Shown: positions 1-11,237, counted from the stretch's first letter. The stretch is DNA of 64,000 nucleotides from Benincasa hispida (GCF_009727055.1 NC_052350.1:32054203-32118202); one strand, 5' to 3'. A program made the numbers and translations. The notes: generated from the sequence alone by a model not told the origin.

Positions 1-629
1 GGCGTATCAGCTCTTCCCTTGCTCCGCGTTAAAGATAAAAGAAAACTGTGGACAAGGCTAAATTCTATAGAAATTTTTCTAAGTAACCGAACTCCTATTC
101 TGAAGGATGCCTTCTGTATTTATAGGGCCTCGGGGTGAAGGTCGCTTCTTTCTTGTGATTGTACATATGGGATGGCTTTAATTCCCTGACTGATGCGCCG
201 AATATTTGTCACCGAAAAGTTGAACATACTTGTTTGTTAGCAGATGTCAACCTAATTTGGATTCGACTGTCATTAGCTTTCTGTCCCAACGTGAATAATT
301 ATACCTTTCACCCAATGCGCCTACCAAGTTGCACTGACCGAGTTGCGGCAATCCTTCTTGAGCAAATGTTTGCGAGCACAATCATTGCAAAGCCTTGTGG
401 TGAAGTAGTGCTCGACTAATGATTTCTCATGATAGCAATTTCTGCCTTACGTTCATGCATAATTTGCATAAAAACAAAAAAATCAACTGTTCTTGTGTGT
501 TGAATGCATGCGACCGCAATATTATGAATGTGATGCTTTTTGGACGTAATTTAACATGTTTTATCAATGCAAGCCAACATTGTTTAAGAACTTAGCACTA
601 TGATAACGTGCATTTCTGCCCGTTATTAG
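1..629 (-). repeat. Athila-type LTR, truncated by window edge
   Basis: Positions 1-420 align by eye with 48040-48360 inside the LTR next to a recognisable Athila element, including the stretches around the TATA box and the run tgtcaccgaaa. A minus-strand TATA box (TATAAATA) lies at 117-124, as in five other copies in the window. The end near 605-629 has the same hairpin-like form (a short inverted repeat around gcatttctgc) that closes the other copies. The left part is cut by the window edge, so the flanks cannot be tested for a target-site duplication. The orientation is inferred from the TATA box and from the related copy at 46961. Confidence 0.65.
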
Positions 630-1162
630 GCCCCTCTAGCCCCCAAAGAGCTTGTCACTTACACCATTAATGACATGATTGCTTGTCTTTCTGCTTAATG
701 TTCAACATGGCATGCTTGCCCACTTATGTTGGTTTGTTGGATGATGCACCATTCTCCTCGGACGCATCACAACACTTCTCTTGGCCCTCTATCTTTGCAA
801 GATGTGTCGACACTCATGTGTCGCCACTGCACTGTCTGCACAAGTTGGGTGGTCACAATCTATTATCTTAAAGTTAGATTGTGACACTGGGCATGCGATT
901 GTAGAAGAGTTGCTCAACCAATAGTCTTCCTTGTTTTTCCTTCACAATTTCAGAGCTAAAAACATAAATTCCAACCACAGCTATTTCAACTAACCTTCGT
1001 AGAATTCAAGGGGAACTTTAAAAGTACCTTGCCTCAAATTTTGGAGATTTAATAGCCCTCGGATAACTCAAAAATAGCTTCAATCCCTTGAGCTTCCCTC
1101 TGTACCGAGTACACAGACAACCTTCGATTTTTCTTAAATTCCACACCCTTCTAGACATCTAG
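630..1162. other. no gene seen; probable retroelement flank
   Basis: No reading frame here looks coding. The pyrimidine-rich stretch just right of 629 (cccctctagcccccaaag) reads on the minus strand as a purine-rich tract next to the LTR, so the first part is probably internal Athila-type sequence. From about 890 on the DNA is AT-rich with no recognised feature. It was the target of the Tekay insertion: TCTAG at 1158-1162 is the left target-site copy. Confidence 0.35.
1158..1162. other. target-site duplication TCTAG (left copy)
   Basis: TCTAG directly before the 5' LTR matches TCTAG at 11880-11884 directly after the 3' LTR. Five base pairs is the normal size for Ty3/gypsy integration. Confidence 0.9.
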
Positions 1163-1454
1163 TGTGAACCCCAAATCCTAATTTCTTTACTTGAGTATAT
1201 TCGCTATTGAGATCAGTGTGATCAGTAAGTTGATGTGGAAACTAGTGTGAATGGTAGAGAAAAGAGTGGAAAATCAAAAGAAAAGAGGAAATTTGGAAGT
1301 TTGACTTTTAGGGAAAATTTGGCTAAGTATAGAATTTTGTGTGTTGATGCGTTGGAAGGATGGTGTTGATGTATTGGAAGGGTTGTTGGTGAGGGTATGC
1401 GACTGAAGAAGGAAAATGGGAGATGACGCGTTGGAAGGCACAAGGGTAGGCAAG

Positions 1455-1880
1455 GCATGCGTTGGAAGGTAGCCATGCGTCAAGCAGCCTCGACCAGCGC
1501 CCTTGCCCAATACGTCGAGTGGCCAGCCAAGTGCCCCAGCCATGCGTCGAGCAACCTCGGTCAGCGCCCTTGCAATGCGTCGAGTAGCCTTGGCCAAACG
1601 CCCCTGCCATGCATCGAGCGCCCATGCGTTGAACACCCTAACGAACGACCACGCCCATGTGCCAAAGCACCCGACCAAGCATCAAAGCACCACGCGCAGC
1701 ACATGTGGCCAAATGAGTGAGCGATGGCCAGCATATACCGCATGCCCATGCATCAAAACAGCACGCCCATGCGTCGAGTAGCTAGCCTGTGTAGCACGCC
1801 TATGCGTTGTTGTCCAGCACCATGCACCCATGCGAAGCAAGCCGTGCAATGCTACCTAGTGAGCCATGCATCGAGAATGG
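1455..1880. repeat. GC-rich ATGCGTCGAG repeat field in LTR
   Basis: Repeated motifs of the type atgcgtcgag, agccttggccag and cgcccttgc occur many times with irregular spacing. The field is CpG-rich, unlike its surroundings. The 3' LTR has the matching field at 9335-9700. The overlapping open frames on both strands come from this repeat composition. Confidence 0.7.
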
Positions 1881-3121
1881 ACGGCCACCCTCTGCGTTGG
1901 TGATGGTTAGCTCCTTACGATGGCTAAGTTGAATTGTAATGATAGTGAATTGGCTTGCTATGCGTTGATGATAGGCTATGCATTAAGTATGGATTATGTG
2001 TTGAACATCCAAGAGTTGGACGCATACAAAGGATGAGATCATCAAGAGAACATCATCAAAACCATGTGTCTTCTTGGGAGGAAAGCCTTAAGCCTTAAGA
2101 ATGTGAGGTGGTGGCATCAGATTAGAGGCTCATGCATTGGCAACATGGGAGGAAGACACTTAGCTTGCGATGATCATAGCATTGTGTTGATGGAGTGAGA
2201 AGGAGACACTTGGCCATGCAGCCAAGTAGGTGGTGTCAACTCTAGAGAAGGTTTAGATGCCTATAAATAGAGTCAAGAAACTTCATTTTTAGTTCATAAT
2301 TCAAAAATACCATAAAATGAGTGGGAGAGTTGAGCAAACCTTGCATTGGAGTCAAATCCACGCGTTAGTCATAGAGGATGCATTGGACAGTGAGGTCTGA
2401 AGAAGATGCATCAAATTGGGATAAAAAGTTCTCCCAATTTACTCCTGCATTTGGACTGATTCCAAAGTCACCTGAAAGCTCTGAGAGTCTAGTTTTCAGA
2501 GTAGGGTTGCTAAAGGAAAAGCTCGAAAGGATCGGGCTGGAAACGGAGAAGAAGATAGAACGGTCAGGCTATCGGATCAGTTTGGGCTAGTCTTGAAGAT
2601 TCTATGATTCCGGCCAAAACCACGAGAGGTTCTGAGCTCAAATTTTAGGGTAAGCTTCCTGAGACATTTTAGAATATGTGTAGAAGGAATTATCTCAAAA
2701 TAAGGTTCAGAACTATGAGTAATTTGAGCTGTAAGATGAATCTAGATTCTAGGGGTGAAAAGGGAGCCCGAGGTAGAAAAGGGAGCTACTAAAGTGAAAA
2801 GCTCCCAAGAAATCAAGGTGAGTAGCTAAAACGTTTTGACTAAAACATTTGCTTAAAATGTTTGATTACAAAGTGTTGTAGAAAACATGTTCTAAAGAAG
2901 ATTATTCTCATGCCAGCTAGTTTTACAAGGTGATTTCCAAGCAAACCATTAGTTATGTTTTACACGCATGCATGTGTGAGAAATTGTTAAAAAGCGATTT
3001 ATATGTGTTAAATATACTTAGCATGCGATAGTACCTTTAAAGCCATGTTTTTATATGTGTTATACTTTACATCCTTTAAAGAGAGAAAGTCATTTATGAC
3101 TAGTTTTACTTAAAACGCAAT

Positions 3122-3262
3122 ACCGAAGGACATTTGAGAAGGTATTCGCCCAACTAGATACTGAAGGACATTTGAAAAGGTATCTATTGGTACTGAAGGA
3201 TGTTTGAGAAGGTACCAAACCAACCAGATATTGAAGGACGTTTGAGAAGGTATCTGAACATA
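3122..3262. repeat. LTR minisatellite, 4 units
   Basis: Four units of about 27-38 bp share the core gaaggacatttgagaaggta with variable linkers. The 3' LTR has five matching units at 10944-11122, so the copy number changed after insertion or was lost in assembly. Confidence 0.75.
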
Positions 3263-3977
3263 AGTACCTAAGGTATGACGGTACTTAGTATGGCCACGTG
3301 CACGTAGGTAGTTAGAGTCAGAGATTGAGCAAAAGGGTTCTCTCTTGACTAGCAGTTGGTTTTCGGATTGTTTTATCCACAGTAAAAGTTGTTCTCGACT
3401 GAGAAACAGTTTACTGTTTTATGATTAAAACAGCGTTATATGTTTTATGCTTGGAAAATGTTTATGCTGCAGTACAAGTACTATAGAAGCTTATATTTTA
3501 GTTAAACTCTTTATTGAGATTTTGCATGAGAATCAATTATCTTTCTTAAGTCACTCACTATGCATAAGTTCACCCCGTTTTCAAATGTTTTCCTCCCCCC
3601 CCCCCTAGGTAGTGGTTAAATCCTCTGAAGATAGCTCTGCATCTGCTCTGCCACTAATGGATAAAGAGATTTGCAACCCGTCTGTTTAGGTGGTTACTGT
3701 TAATATTGTACACATGTTACTGTTGTTCATATAGGGACTAGAGTTTTTGGGTTATGGGACTTGTAAATCTAGTGTTGTAATGACTCTAAATATGTTATGT
3801 TTCTAAATTAATAAATTTTTTGCCTAAAGACATTCCGCTGTATATGAGTTTTATATTGGTATCAGAGCTATTCTGCAACAGTTAGTAGGTAGTAAGTGTC
3901 AGCCATAGGGTTGATAACTGCTGCAGTCACGCCCTTTCCTAGGCTAAGAGTGTGGTCTGGGGCGGAGTGTGACGGCT

Positions 3978-3989
3978 TGGTATCAGAGC
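3978..3989 (+). promoter_or_regulatory. primer-binding site, initiator-Met tRNA type
   Basis: TGGTATCAGAGC four bases after the 5' LTR end is the usual plant retrotransposon primer-binding sequence, complementary to the 3' end of initiator tRNA-Met. Diverged copies of the same motif follow at 4048-4059, 4101-4112 and 4154-4165, and one lies upstream inside the LTR at 3857-3868. Confidence 0.85.
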
Positions 3990-4285
3990 AAAGGTTTACA
4001 TAAAACCTGGGAGAAGGTTGAGTATAAAGTTTAAGTTGATACCAACCTGGTATCAGAGCATAAGTTTCTGGGACAATTGAGGAATTAGTTTATGACAACT
4101 TAGTATCAGAACATAAGTTTATGGGAAGGTTAAAGAGATAGCTGATACCAGCTTGGTATTAAAGCAAAGGTATACGTAAAATTAATATTAAGAACATAAG
4201 GTTTTGGGTGAAAGAGAGAGTTCATGCATTAGATTAAAGTCCCATAAGTAAGTCCCTAACATGTGTACTTAATAATTAAGCAAAG

Positions 4286-5343
4286 ATGCTTAGGAGAGGT
4301 GGCAGGCTGAGCAGGTAGACTGAGGAAAGGAATGTTGACCCTACCAGCGGAGTTCTTGAAGTTAGACGGGACCTAGATCTGAAGGGGAAAAGAGTTAGAG
4401 ACTCAGTAGAGTAGGAAGCAACTTCTGCAAACGAGTTAAGTACACCAAGGGTAGGTATAGAACCCTAGATGGAAGATCGAGTGTTTGATATAATCATTCA
4501 ATGATTAGCGGCAAGTGTAGGATCGATTCAGAACGATCCAGAAAATAAATTTGGCATCAAGAGGCTGAAAGCAAGATCTGGTTGGACTTCATTGAGAAAT
4601 GTTTTAAGGTTATGAGGTTCCCTGAGGACCGTAAGGTCAAGATAGGGACTTTCTTGCTGTAGAAAGGGGCTGAGAAGTGGTGGAAAGTAATTGAGGCTAG
4701 AAGGGATAGTTCATAAACTATGACCTGGTCTGAGTTCAGACAAGTATTTGAGGATAAATACTATCCTAGTTCTTTTAAAGAAGCGAAGAGGGAGGAATTC
4801 CTTAGGTTAACTCAGGGAGTGATGATGGTTGCTGAGTATGAACAAAGATTTACTGTGTTATCTCAGTATGCCCTTCCGATCATCATAGAAGAGAAGAAGA
4901 GGTGTAGGAGATTTGAAAATGGTCTAAGAAGAAAAATACGAACACCCGTTACCTCTACATCCAATTGGGTGAATTTCACTCAGTTAGTTGAGACCGCTAT
5001 TCGAGTAGAGTAGAGTGTAGTGAGGGAAGATGTACTCCAGCAAGGTGAAGGACAGTTTAGAATGCCTGGAGAAACAAGAAATAAGAGATTTAAACCCCCG
5101 TTCTCTAAACAGTCGGTATAAGGAGTTTTGGGGGCACGAAGCTCAGGTCGAAAAAGGTTAAGACCTGCAACTGGACCGAGTGGTAGATCAGTATCAGGTC
5201 ATGCTAGCGAGTCAACAGCTAGTACAGGGAGGAAACCACTTTGTGTAAGATGTGGAAGGCCTCATACACGACTATGTTATGGCAATAGGAATGTATGCTT
5301 CCAGTGCGGACAAGCTGGGCATTTCAAGAGAGATTTTCCTTAG
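4286..5343 (+). pseudogene. gag remnant of Tekay-like element
   Basis: Structural capsid/nucleocapsid gene of the element, reading from an ATG at 4286 but broken by several in-frame TAG codons before the best-kept segment. Positions 4720-5013 encode a retrotransposon gag domain (97 residues). Positions 5128-5343 encode a basic tail ending in two Cys-rich knuckles: the first is CVRCGRPHTRLC; the second, CFQCGQAGHFKRDF, should close with Cys but has Phe, which would spoil zinc binding. A CAA/CAG-rich run follows at 5469-5500 and contains one TAG. It would be expressed as the first part of gag-pol; here it is non-functional. Confidence 0.85.
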
Positions 5344-5559
5344 CTAGGTCATGGAGCACAGAGTGAGCAAAGAGGAGTTACACAGACTGTAAACCAACCT
5401 AGAGCGACCGAAACTAGAGGAGAGGGATCTGGTATAGCTAAGCAGAAAGGGGTAGTTGGACGACCCCAACAGCAACAGCAACAGCAGTAGCAACAGCAGG
5501 GTAGAGTATATGCTATGACACACTAGGAAGCGGAAGAGGCTCCAGATGTCGTAATTGGT

Positions 5560-6193
5560 ACGATAACTTTATGTAATCAATCTGCTTAGGCATTATTTGA
5601 TCTTGGTGTTACGCACTCATTCATATCTAGCCTGTGTATTACATATAGATAGAGTTCTTGAGCGTATGAATGAGGATTTTTTTATTTCTACGCCTGTAGG
5701 ATATACTCTAGTTGTACATGAGTATTACAGGAATTGCGAAGTAATTCTTGAAAATCAAAGTTTGTGGGTTGACTTGATTCCATTAGAATTACTTGAGTTT
5801 GATGTAGGTATGGATTTCCTAAGTAAACACTATGCCACTATGGATTGTTTTAAGATAGAAATAGTGTTCAAAAAACCAGGTGAAAAAGAGATAACCCTGA
5901 TAGGAAGTAAAAGAATACTTCCAGGAAGTTTAATATCAGCAGTGAAGGCCAGGAAACTGTTGAGTAAGGAATGTGAAGTCTATTTAGCCTATGTAGTAGT
6001 TTCACAGGATAAGAAACTGAAACCTGAGGATATACCTGTGGTACAAGAATTCATAGATGTATTCCCTGAAGAGTTACCAGGCTTACCACCTGACAGGAAA
6101 ATAGAGTTCACTATTGCGTTAGTTCTGGGTACAACACCTATATCCCAGGCACCATATAAGATGGCACCGGAACTGAAGGAACTAAAAGTTTAG
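5560..6193 (+). pseudogene. aspartic protease and start of RT region, broken
   Basis: The retropepsin-type protease should process gag-pol. Around 5593-5630 the active-site region reads LFDLGVTHSFIS, where the family has Asp-Ser/Thr-Gly, so the catalytic loop is altered. A frameshift near 5635 moves the frame to the segment running to 6193. That segment has the C-terminal protease part (MDFLSKHYATMDC) and the linker to RT (FPEELPGLPPDRKIEF). It ends at a TAG where the related fragment at 28.9 kb has a CAA Gln codon. Confidence 0.82.
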
Positions 6194-6790
6194 TTACAGG
6201 AACTTGTAGATAAGGGATAGATTGGACCCAGTGGGTCACCTTGGGGAACGCCATTCTTGTTTGTTAAGAAGAAAGACGGTACTCTAAGATTATGCATAGA
6301 CTATAAACAATTGAATAAGGTGACCATTAAGAATAAGTACCCATTACCTCGTATAGATGATCTCTTTGTGCAGTTAAAGGGAGCCACGATGTTCTCTAAG
6401 ATAAATTGTTATCACCAGTTGAAGGTAAAAGACACTGATGTTCCAAAGACTGCATTCAGAATTAGGTATGGACATTATGAGTTCCTAGTAATGCTATTTG
6501 GATTGACAAATGCTCCTGCAGTATTTATGGACTTGATGAATAGGATATTCCATTCTTATCTGGATCAGTTTGTGATAGTATTCAGAGACGACATACTAGT
6601 GTATTCTAGTAGTGCAGAGAAGCACAAAGAACATCTGAGGATGGTGTTATAGATTCTAAGGGAAAAGGAGTTATATGCCAAATTTAGTAAGTGAGATGGG
6701 CATATAGTTTCAACTGACAAAGTTAGCGTTGATTCCCAAAAGATTGAAGCAATAATTAATTAGGAACGACCCCTAAATGTAACTGAAGTA
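6194..6790 (+). pseudogene. reverse transcriptase domain, broken
   Basis: RNA-dependent DNA polymerase of the element. Recognisable parts are [21 protein letters not shown] (6280-6345), [10 protein letters not shown], which has lost residues around the first catalytic Asp block, [15 protein letters not shown], and [10 protein letters not shown] (around 6580) where the active-site box keeps both aspartates. Stops interrupt it at about 6218, 6650 and 6692. Compared with the fragment at 28.9-29.8 kb, several are TAG in place of Gln or Trp codons. Confidence 0.85.
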
Positions 6791-7231
6791 CGCAGTTTTC
6801 TGGGCTTAGCAGGTTATTATAGGAGATTCGTGGAGGGATTTTCTAAGATAGCTCTGCCATTGACAAACCTGACCAGAAAAGATGCGAAGCTCGAGTGGTT
6901 GCTAGAATGCGAACATAGTTTTCAAATATTGAAAAAGAGGTTAGTGTCAGCACCAGTATTAACTTTACCTACACCAGGTAAAGAGTTTGAGGTTTATTGT
7001 GATGCATCCCGACAAGGGTTAGGATGTGTGCTGATGTAGGAGGGAAAGGTAGTAGCTTATGCCTCTCGACAGTTAAAGAAGCATGAATGTAACTACCCTA
7101 CACATGATTTAGAGTTAGCAGCAGTTGTGTTAGCTCTAAAGTTGTAGAGACATTACCTGTTTGGTAAGCGGTGTCATATATTTACGGATCATAAAAGTCT
7201 AAAGCATATCTTTGACGGGAAGAAACTAAAC
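6791..7231 (+). pseudogene. RNase H domain, broken
   Basis: Follows RT in the same broken polyprotein. It is seen as [21 protein letters not shown], then [18 protein letters not shown] (about 6985-7039), where the first RNase H Asp lies in the CDAS motif, then [13 protein letters not shown] and [10 protein letters not shown]. It is interrupted by TAG at about 7037 and 7145. The role would be removal of the RNA strand during reverse transcription. Confidence 0.83.
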
Positions 7232-8449
7232 TTGAGACAGAGAAGATGGCTCGAATTGATCAAAGACTATGACTGTACCATTGACTATCACCCAGGTCAA
7301 GTAAATGTAGTAGCTGATGCTTTAAGTCAAAAAACTAGATCAGCTAGAGCTAGTATCAATTTAGTGAAGGGTACACTGATTCATGAGTTGTATAATGCTA
7401 GGATAGCATTATCAATCGGTCAAAAAGGAGGGTTATTAGCTTCATTTCAAGTGCGTCCTACGCTCGTAGAAGATATTCTACATGAACAATTAAAGGATTT
7501 CGATCTTCAGAAGTTAGCTAAAGAAGTGGATAAAGGATTGAGGATGGACTACCAATTAAGAGCTGACAAAGTCCTATTTAAAGAAGGTAGGATATGCGTA
7601 CCTAAGGACTTATCACTTAAACAAGTTATTCTAGAAGAAGCACATAGTTCGGCCTATGCTATGCATCCGGGTAGTACGAAGATGTACAGAACATTAAAGA
7701 GATCGTAATAGTGGCCTGGTATGTAAAGAGAGATAGCAGAGTATGTTGACAGGTGCCTAATATGTCAACAAGTTAAACCAGAAAGATAGAAGCCAGCAGG
7801 ATTACTTAATCCACTTCTAGTACCAGAGTGTAAATGGGAGCATATTACGATGGATTTCCTGTTTGGATTACCTAAGACACTAGAAAGCTATGATGGTATA
7901 TGTGTAATTGTGGATAGATTGATGAAGACAACTAAGTTTTTACCTGTTAAAGTTAATTATACCCTAGACCAATTAGCCAAGTTGTATGTTGATCTAATTG
8001 CGAGTCAGTTTGGAGTTCTAGTTTCAATTGTATCAGATTGATACTCCAGATTTACATCAAAGTTTTGGCCTAGTTTGCAGAAAGCTATGGGAACCAAGTT
8101 ATATTTTAGTACTGCTTTTTATCCACAGACGGATGGTCAGTCTGAGCAAACCATCCAGACATTAGAGGACATGCTGAGAGCATATATTTTGCAACTTAAG
8201 GGTAGTTGGGATACGCATCTGCCGTTAATCAAATTTGCATATAACAACAGTCACCATTCGAGTATAAGGATGGCATCGTATGAGGCATTACACGGAAGAC
8301 CATGTAGAACTCTGATATGTTGGAATGAGGTCGGTGAAAGGAAATTACTAGGTCCAGAACTTGTACAACAGACATCAGACAGCGTTAAGATTATAAGAGA
8401 TAATCTTAAGACGGCTAGGGATAGGAAAAAGAGTTACGCTGATAAGTGA
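7232..8449 (+). pseudogene. integrase, broken into three frames
   Basis: Integrase of the element. 7232-7708 carries [19 protein letters not shown] and the start of the zinc-binding HHCC domain ([20 protein letters not shown]), with two stops just before WPGM. The CLICQQVKPE part lies at about 7757-7785. 7850-8041 holds the first catalytic region (MDFLFGLPKT) and IVSD with a TGA directly after it. 8075-8449 holds YPQTDGQSEQTIQTLEDML with the catalytic Glu. Stops after SD and after ADK look like CGA or AGA changed to TGA. Confidence 0.85.
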
Positions 8450-8990
8450 AGAAGAGAATTAGAGTTTGAAGTTAGCGACAAAGTATTTCTGAAGTTATCT
8501 CCGTTGAAAGGAATACTCAGGTTCAGTAGGAAGAGAAATTAAGCCCAAGATATATTGGACCCTATGAGATAATAGAAAGAGTTAGCCCAATGGCATATCG
8601 ATTGGATTTACCTTCAGAATTATGTCGTATTCATGATGTGTTTCATGTGTCAATGCTTAGAAAGTATGTGCCAGATCCTACCCATGTGTTGCCTGAGCAA
8701 CCGGTACAGTTGAAAGAGAATTTGTCTTATGAGGAGGAACCATTGAAGATTCTTGACAGAAAAGAACAGGTCTTAAGGAATAAAACAATCCCATTAATAA
8801 AGGTGCTATGGCGAAACCATAATACTGAAGAAGCGCTGTCTCTTATACACATCTAGATGTGTATAAGAGACAGAAAGAACAGGTCTTAAGGAATAAAACA
8901 ATCCCATTAATAAAGGTGCTATGGCGAAACCATAATACTGAAGAAGCGACGTGGGAAGCTGAAGAGCAAATCAGAAACAAGTATCCGTAG
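8450..8990 (+). pseudogene. integrase C-terminus with chromodomain-type tail
   Basis: Reads VFLKLSPLKG, then (8590-8835) the tail LPSELCRIHDVFHVSMLRKYV followed by ILDRKEQVLRNKTIPLIKVLW and, after the adapter insertion, TWEAEEQIRNKYP ending at TAG 8988-8990. This layout is typical of chromoviruses, whose tail is thought to guide insertion to particular chromatin. The 38-bp adapter at 8836-8873 and a 75-bp artificial repeat (8874-8948) split it. Without them the frame would run straight through. Confidence 0.8.
8836..8873. other. Nextera junction adapter (assembly artefact)
   Basis: CTGTCTCTTATACACATCT followed immediately by its exact reverse complement: the Tn5 mosaic end duplicated head to head, as produced in mate-pair circularisation. 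It is not plant DNA. The 75 bp before it (8761-8835) are repeated exactly after it (8874-8948). Confidence 0.97.
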
Positions 8991-9038
8991 TTATTTCATT
9001 GATGGACTTGTAGCGAAATTTGAGGACGAAATTTTCAT

Positions 9039-9049
9039 AAGGGGGAGGT
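9039..9049 (+). promoter_or_regulatory. polypurine tract
   Basis: aagggggaggt just upstream of the 3' LTR start (TGTGAACC at 9053) is the expected plus-strand primer site. Confidence 0.8.
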
Positions 9050-11237
9050 AAATGTGAACCCCGGATTCTCATTTCTCTACTTGAGTATATTCCCTATTGA
9101 GATCAGTGTGATGAGTAGGTTGATGTGGAAACTAGTGTGAATGGTAGAGAAAAGAGTGGAAAATTAAAAGAAAAGAGGAAATTTGGAAGTGTGAGTTTTG
9201 GGGAAAATTTGGAAAATTTGGCTAAGTATAGAATTTTGTGTGTTGATGTGTTGGATGGGTTGTTGATGAGGGCATGTGGCTGAAGAAGGAAAATAAAGAT
9301 GACGCATTGGAAGGCACAAGGGTAGGCAAGGCATGCGTTGGAAGGTAGCCATGCGTCAAGCGGCCTCGGCCAGTGCCCTTGCCCAATGCGTCCAACGACC
9401 AGCCAAGCACCGCAGCCATGCATCGAGTAGCCTTGGTCAGTGCCCTTGCAATGCGTCGAGCAGCCTTGGCCAGACGCCCCTGCCATGCATCGAGCGGCCA
9501 TGCGTTGGGCACCCTACCGAGCGGCCACGCCCATGTGCCAAAGCACCTGGCCAAGCATCAAAGCACCACGCGCAGCCCATGTAGCCAAGAACTCCCATGT
9601 GTCGAGCGACTAGCCTTTGCAGCACTCCTATGCGTTGGTGGCCAGCACCATGCGCCCATGCCAAGCAAGTCGTGTAATGCTACCTAGTGAGCCATACATC
9701 GAGAATGGATAGTCACCCTATGCGTTGGTGATGGTTAGCTCCTTGCGATGGCTATGTTGAATTGTAATGATAGTGAATACGCTTGCTATGCATTGATGAG
9801 ACGCTATGCATTAAGTATGGATTATGTGTTGAATATCCAAGAGTTGGATGCATACAAGGATGAGATCATCAGGAGAACATCATCAAAACCATGTGTCTTC
9901 TTGGGAGGAAAGACTTAATCTTTAAGAATGTGAGGTGGTGGCATCAGATTGGAGGCTCATGCATTGGCAACATGGGAGGAAGACACTTAGTTTGCGATGA
10001 TCAAAGCATTGCGTTGATGGAGTGAGAAGAGACACTTGGCCATGTAGCCAAGTAAGTAGTGTCAACTCTGGAGAAGATTTGGATGCCTATAAATAGAGCA
10101 AGAGACTTCATTTTTAGTTCACAATTCAGAATACCATAAAAAGAGTGGGAGAGTTGAGCAAACCTTGCGTTTGAGCCAAATCCATGCATTAGTCATAGAG
10201 GACGCATTGGATAGTGAGGTCTGAAAAGGACGCGTCAAATTGGGACGAGGAGTTCTCCCAATTTACTTATGTGTTTAGAGTGATTCTAAACCCACCTAAA
10301 AGCTCTGAGAGTCTAGGTTTCAAAGTAAGGCTTTTGAAGGTAAAGCTTAATGGGATCGGGCTGGAAACTAAGAAAAAGATAGAAGGGTCAGGCTGTCAGA
10401 TCAGATTGGGTCAGTCTTGAAGATTATATGGTTCCGGCCAAACCACGAGAGGTTCTGAGCTCAACTTTAAAGGTAAGCTTTCTGAGACATTTTAGAATAT
10501 GTTTGTAGAAGGAAATATCTCAAAATAAGATTTAAAACTATGAGTAATTTGAACTGTAAATTGAATATGGATTTTAGGGGTGAAAAGGGAGCCCGAGGTA
10601 GAAAAGGGAGCTACTAGAGTGAAAAGCTCCTAAGCAATCAAGGTGAGTGGCTAAAATGTTTTGACTAAATAATTTGCTTAAAATTTTTTATTACATGTTA
10701 TAGAAAATATGTTTCAAAGAAGATTATTCTCCTGCCATCTAGTTTTACAAGGTGATTTCTAAGCAGACCATGAGTTATGTTTTAAATGCATGCATGTGTG
10801 AGAAATTGTTAAAAAGCGATTTATATGTGTTAAATATGCTCAGCATGCGTTAGTACCTTTAAAGCCATGTTTTTATATGTGTTATACTTTACATGCTTTA
10901 AAGAGAGAAAGTCATTTATGACTAGTTTTACTTAAAACACGATACCAAAGGACATTTGAGAAGGTATTTGCCCAACTAGATGCTGAAGGACATTTGAGAA
11001 GGTATCTATTGGTACTGAAGGACGTTTGGGAAGGTACCAAACCAACCAGATACTAAAAGACGTTTGAGAAGGTATCCTAGTAGCTTGATACTGAAGGACA
11101 TTGAGAAGGTATCTGAGCAGAAGTACCTAAGGTATGATGGTACTTGGTATGGCCACGTGCACGTAGGTAGTTAGAGTCAGAGATTGAGCAAAAGGGTTCT
11201 CTCTTGACTAGCAGTTGGTGTTGAGATTGTTTTATCC

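Larger units (their letters stand above)
1163..3974 (+). repeat. 5' LTR of Tekay-like element
   Basis: About 2.8 kb, homologous along its length to 9053-11879. It holds a GC-rich field of ATGCGTCGAG-like repeats (1455-1880), a TATA-like stretch (tataaatag, near 2262), a degenerate minisatellite with the core gaaggacatttgagaaggta (3122-3260, four units), and a 14-base C run near 3594. A primer-binding-like sequence sits inside it at 3857-3868, about 106 bp before its end. A poly(A)-type signal region (aattaataaat) is near 3806. The short frames in it on both strands are not genes. Confidence 0.88.

Noticed and set aside
1222..1781. Several overlapping open frames of 60-134 codons on both strands
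   Set aside because: They lie in the GC-rich repeat field of the LTR, occur equally on both strands, and recur in the other LTR (9103-9687).
8836..8873. 38-bp perfect palindrome, possible regulatory cruciform
   Set aside because: It is the Tn5 mosaic end with its reverse complement and occurs at five unrelated places.
8761..8948. 75-bp tandem duplication in the integrase tail
   Set aside because: Separated by a complete sequencing adapter pair; artificial.
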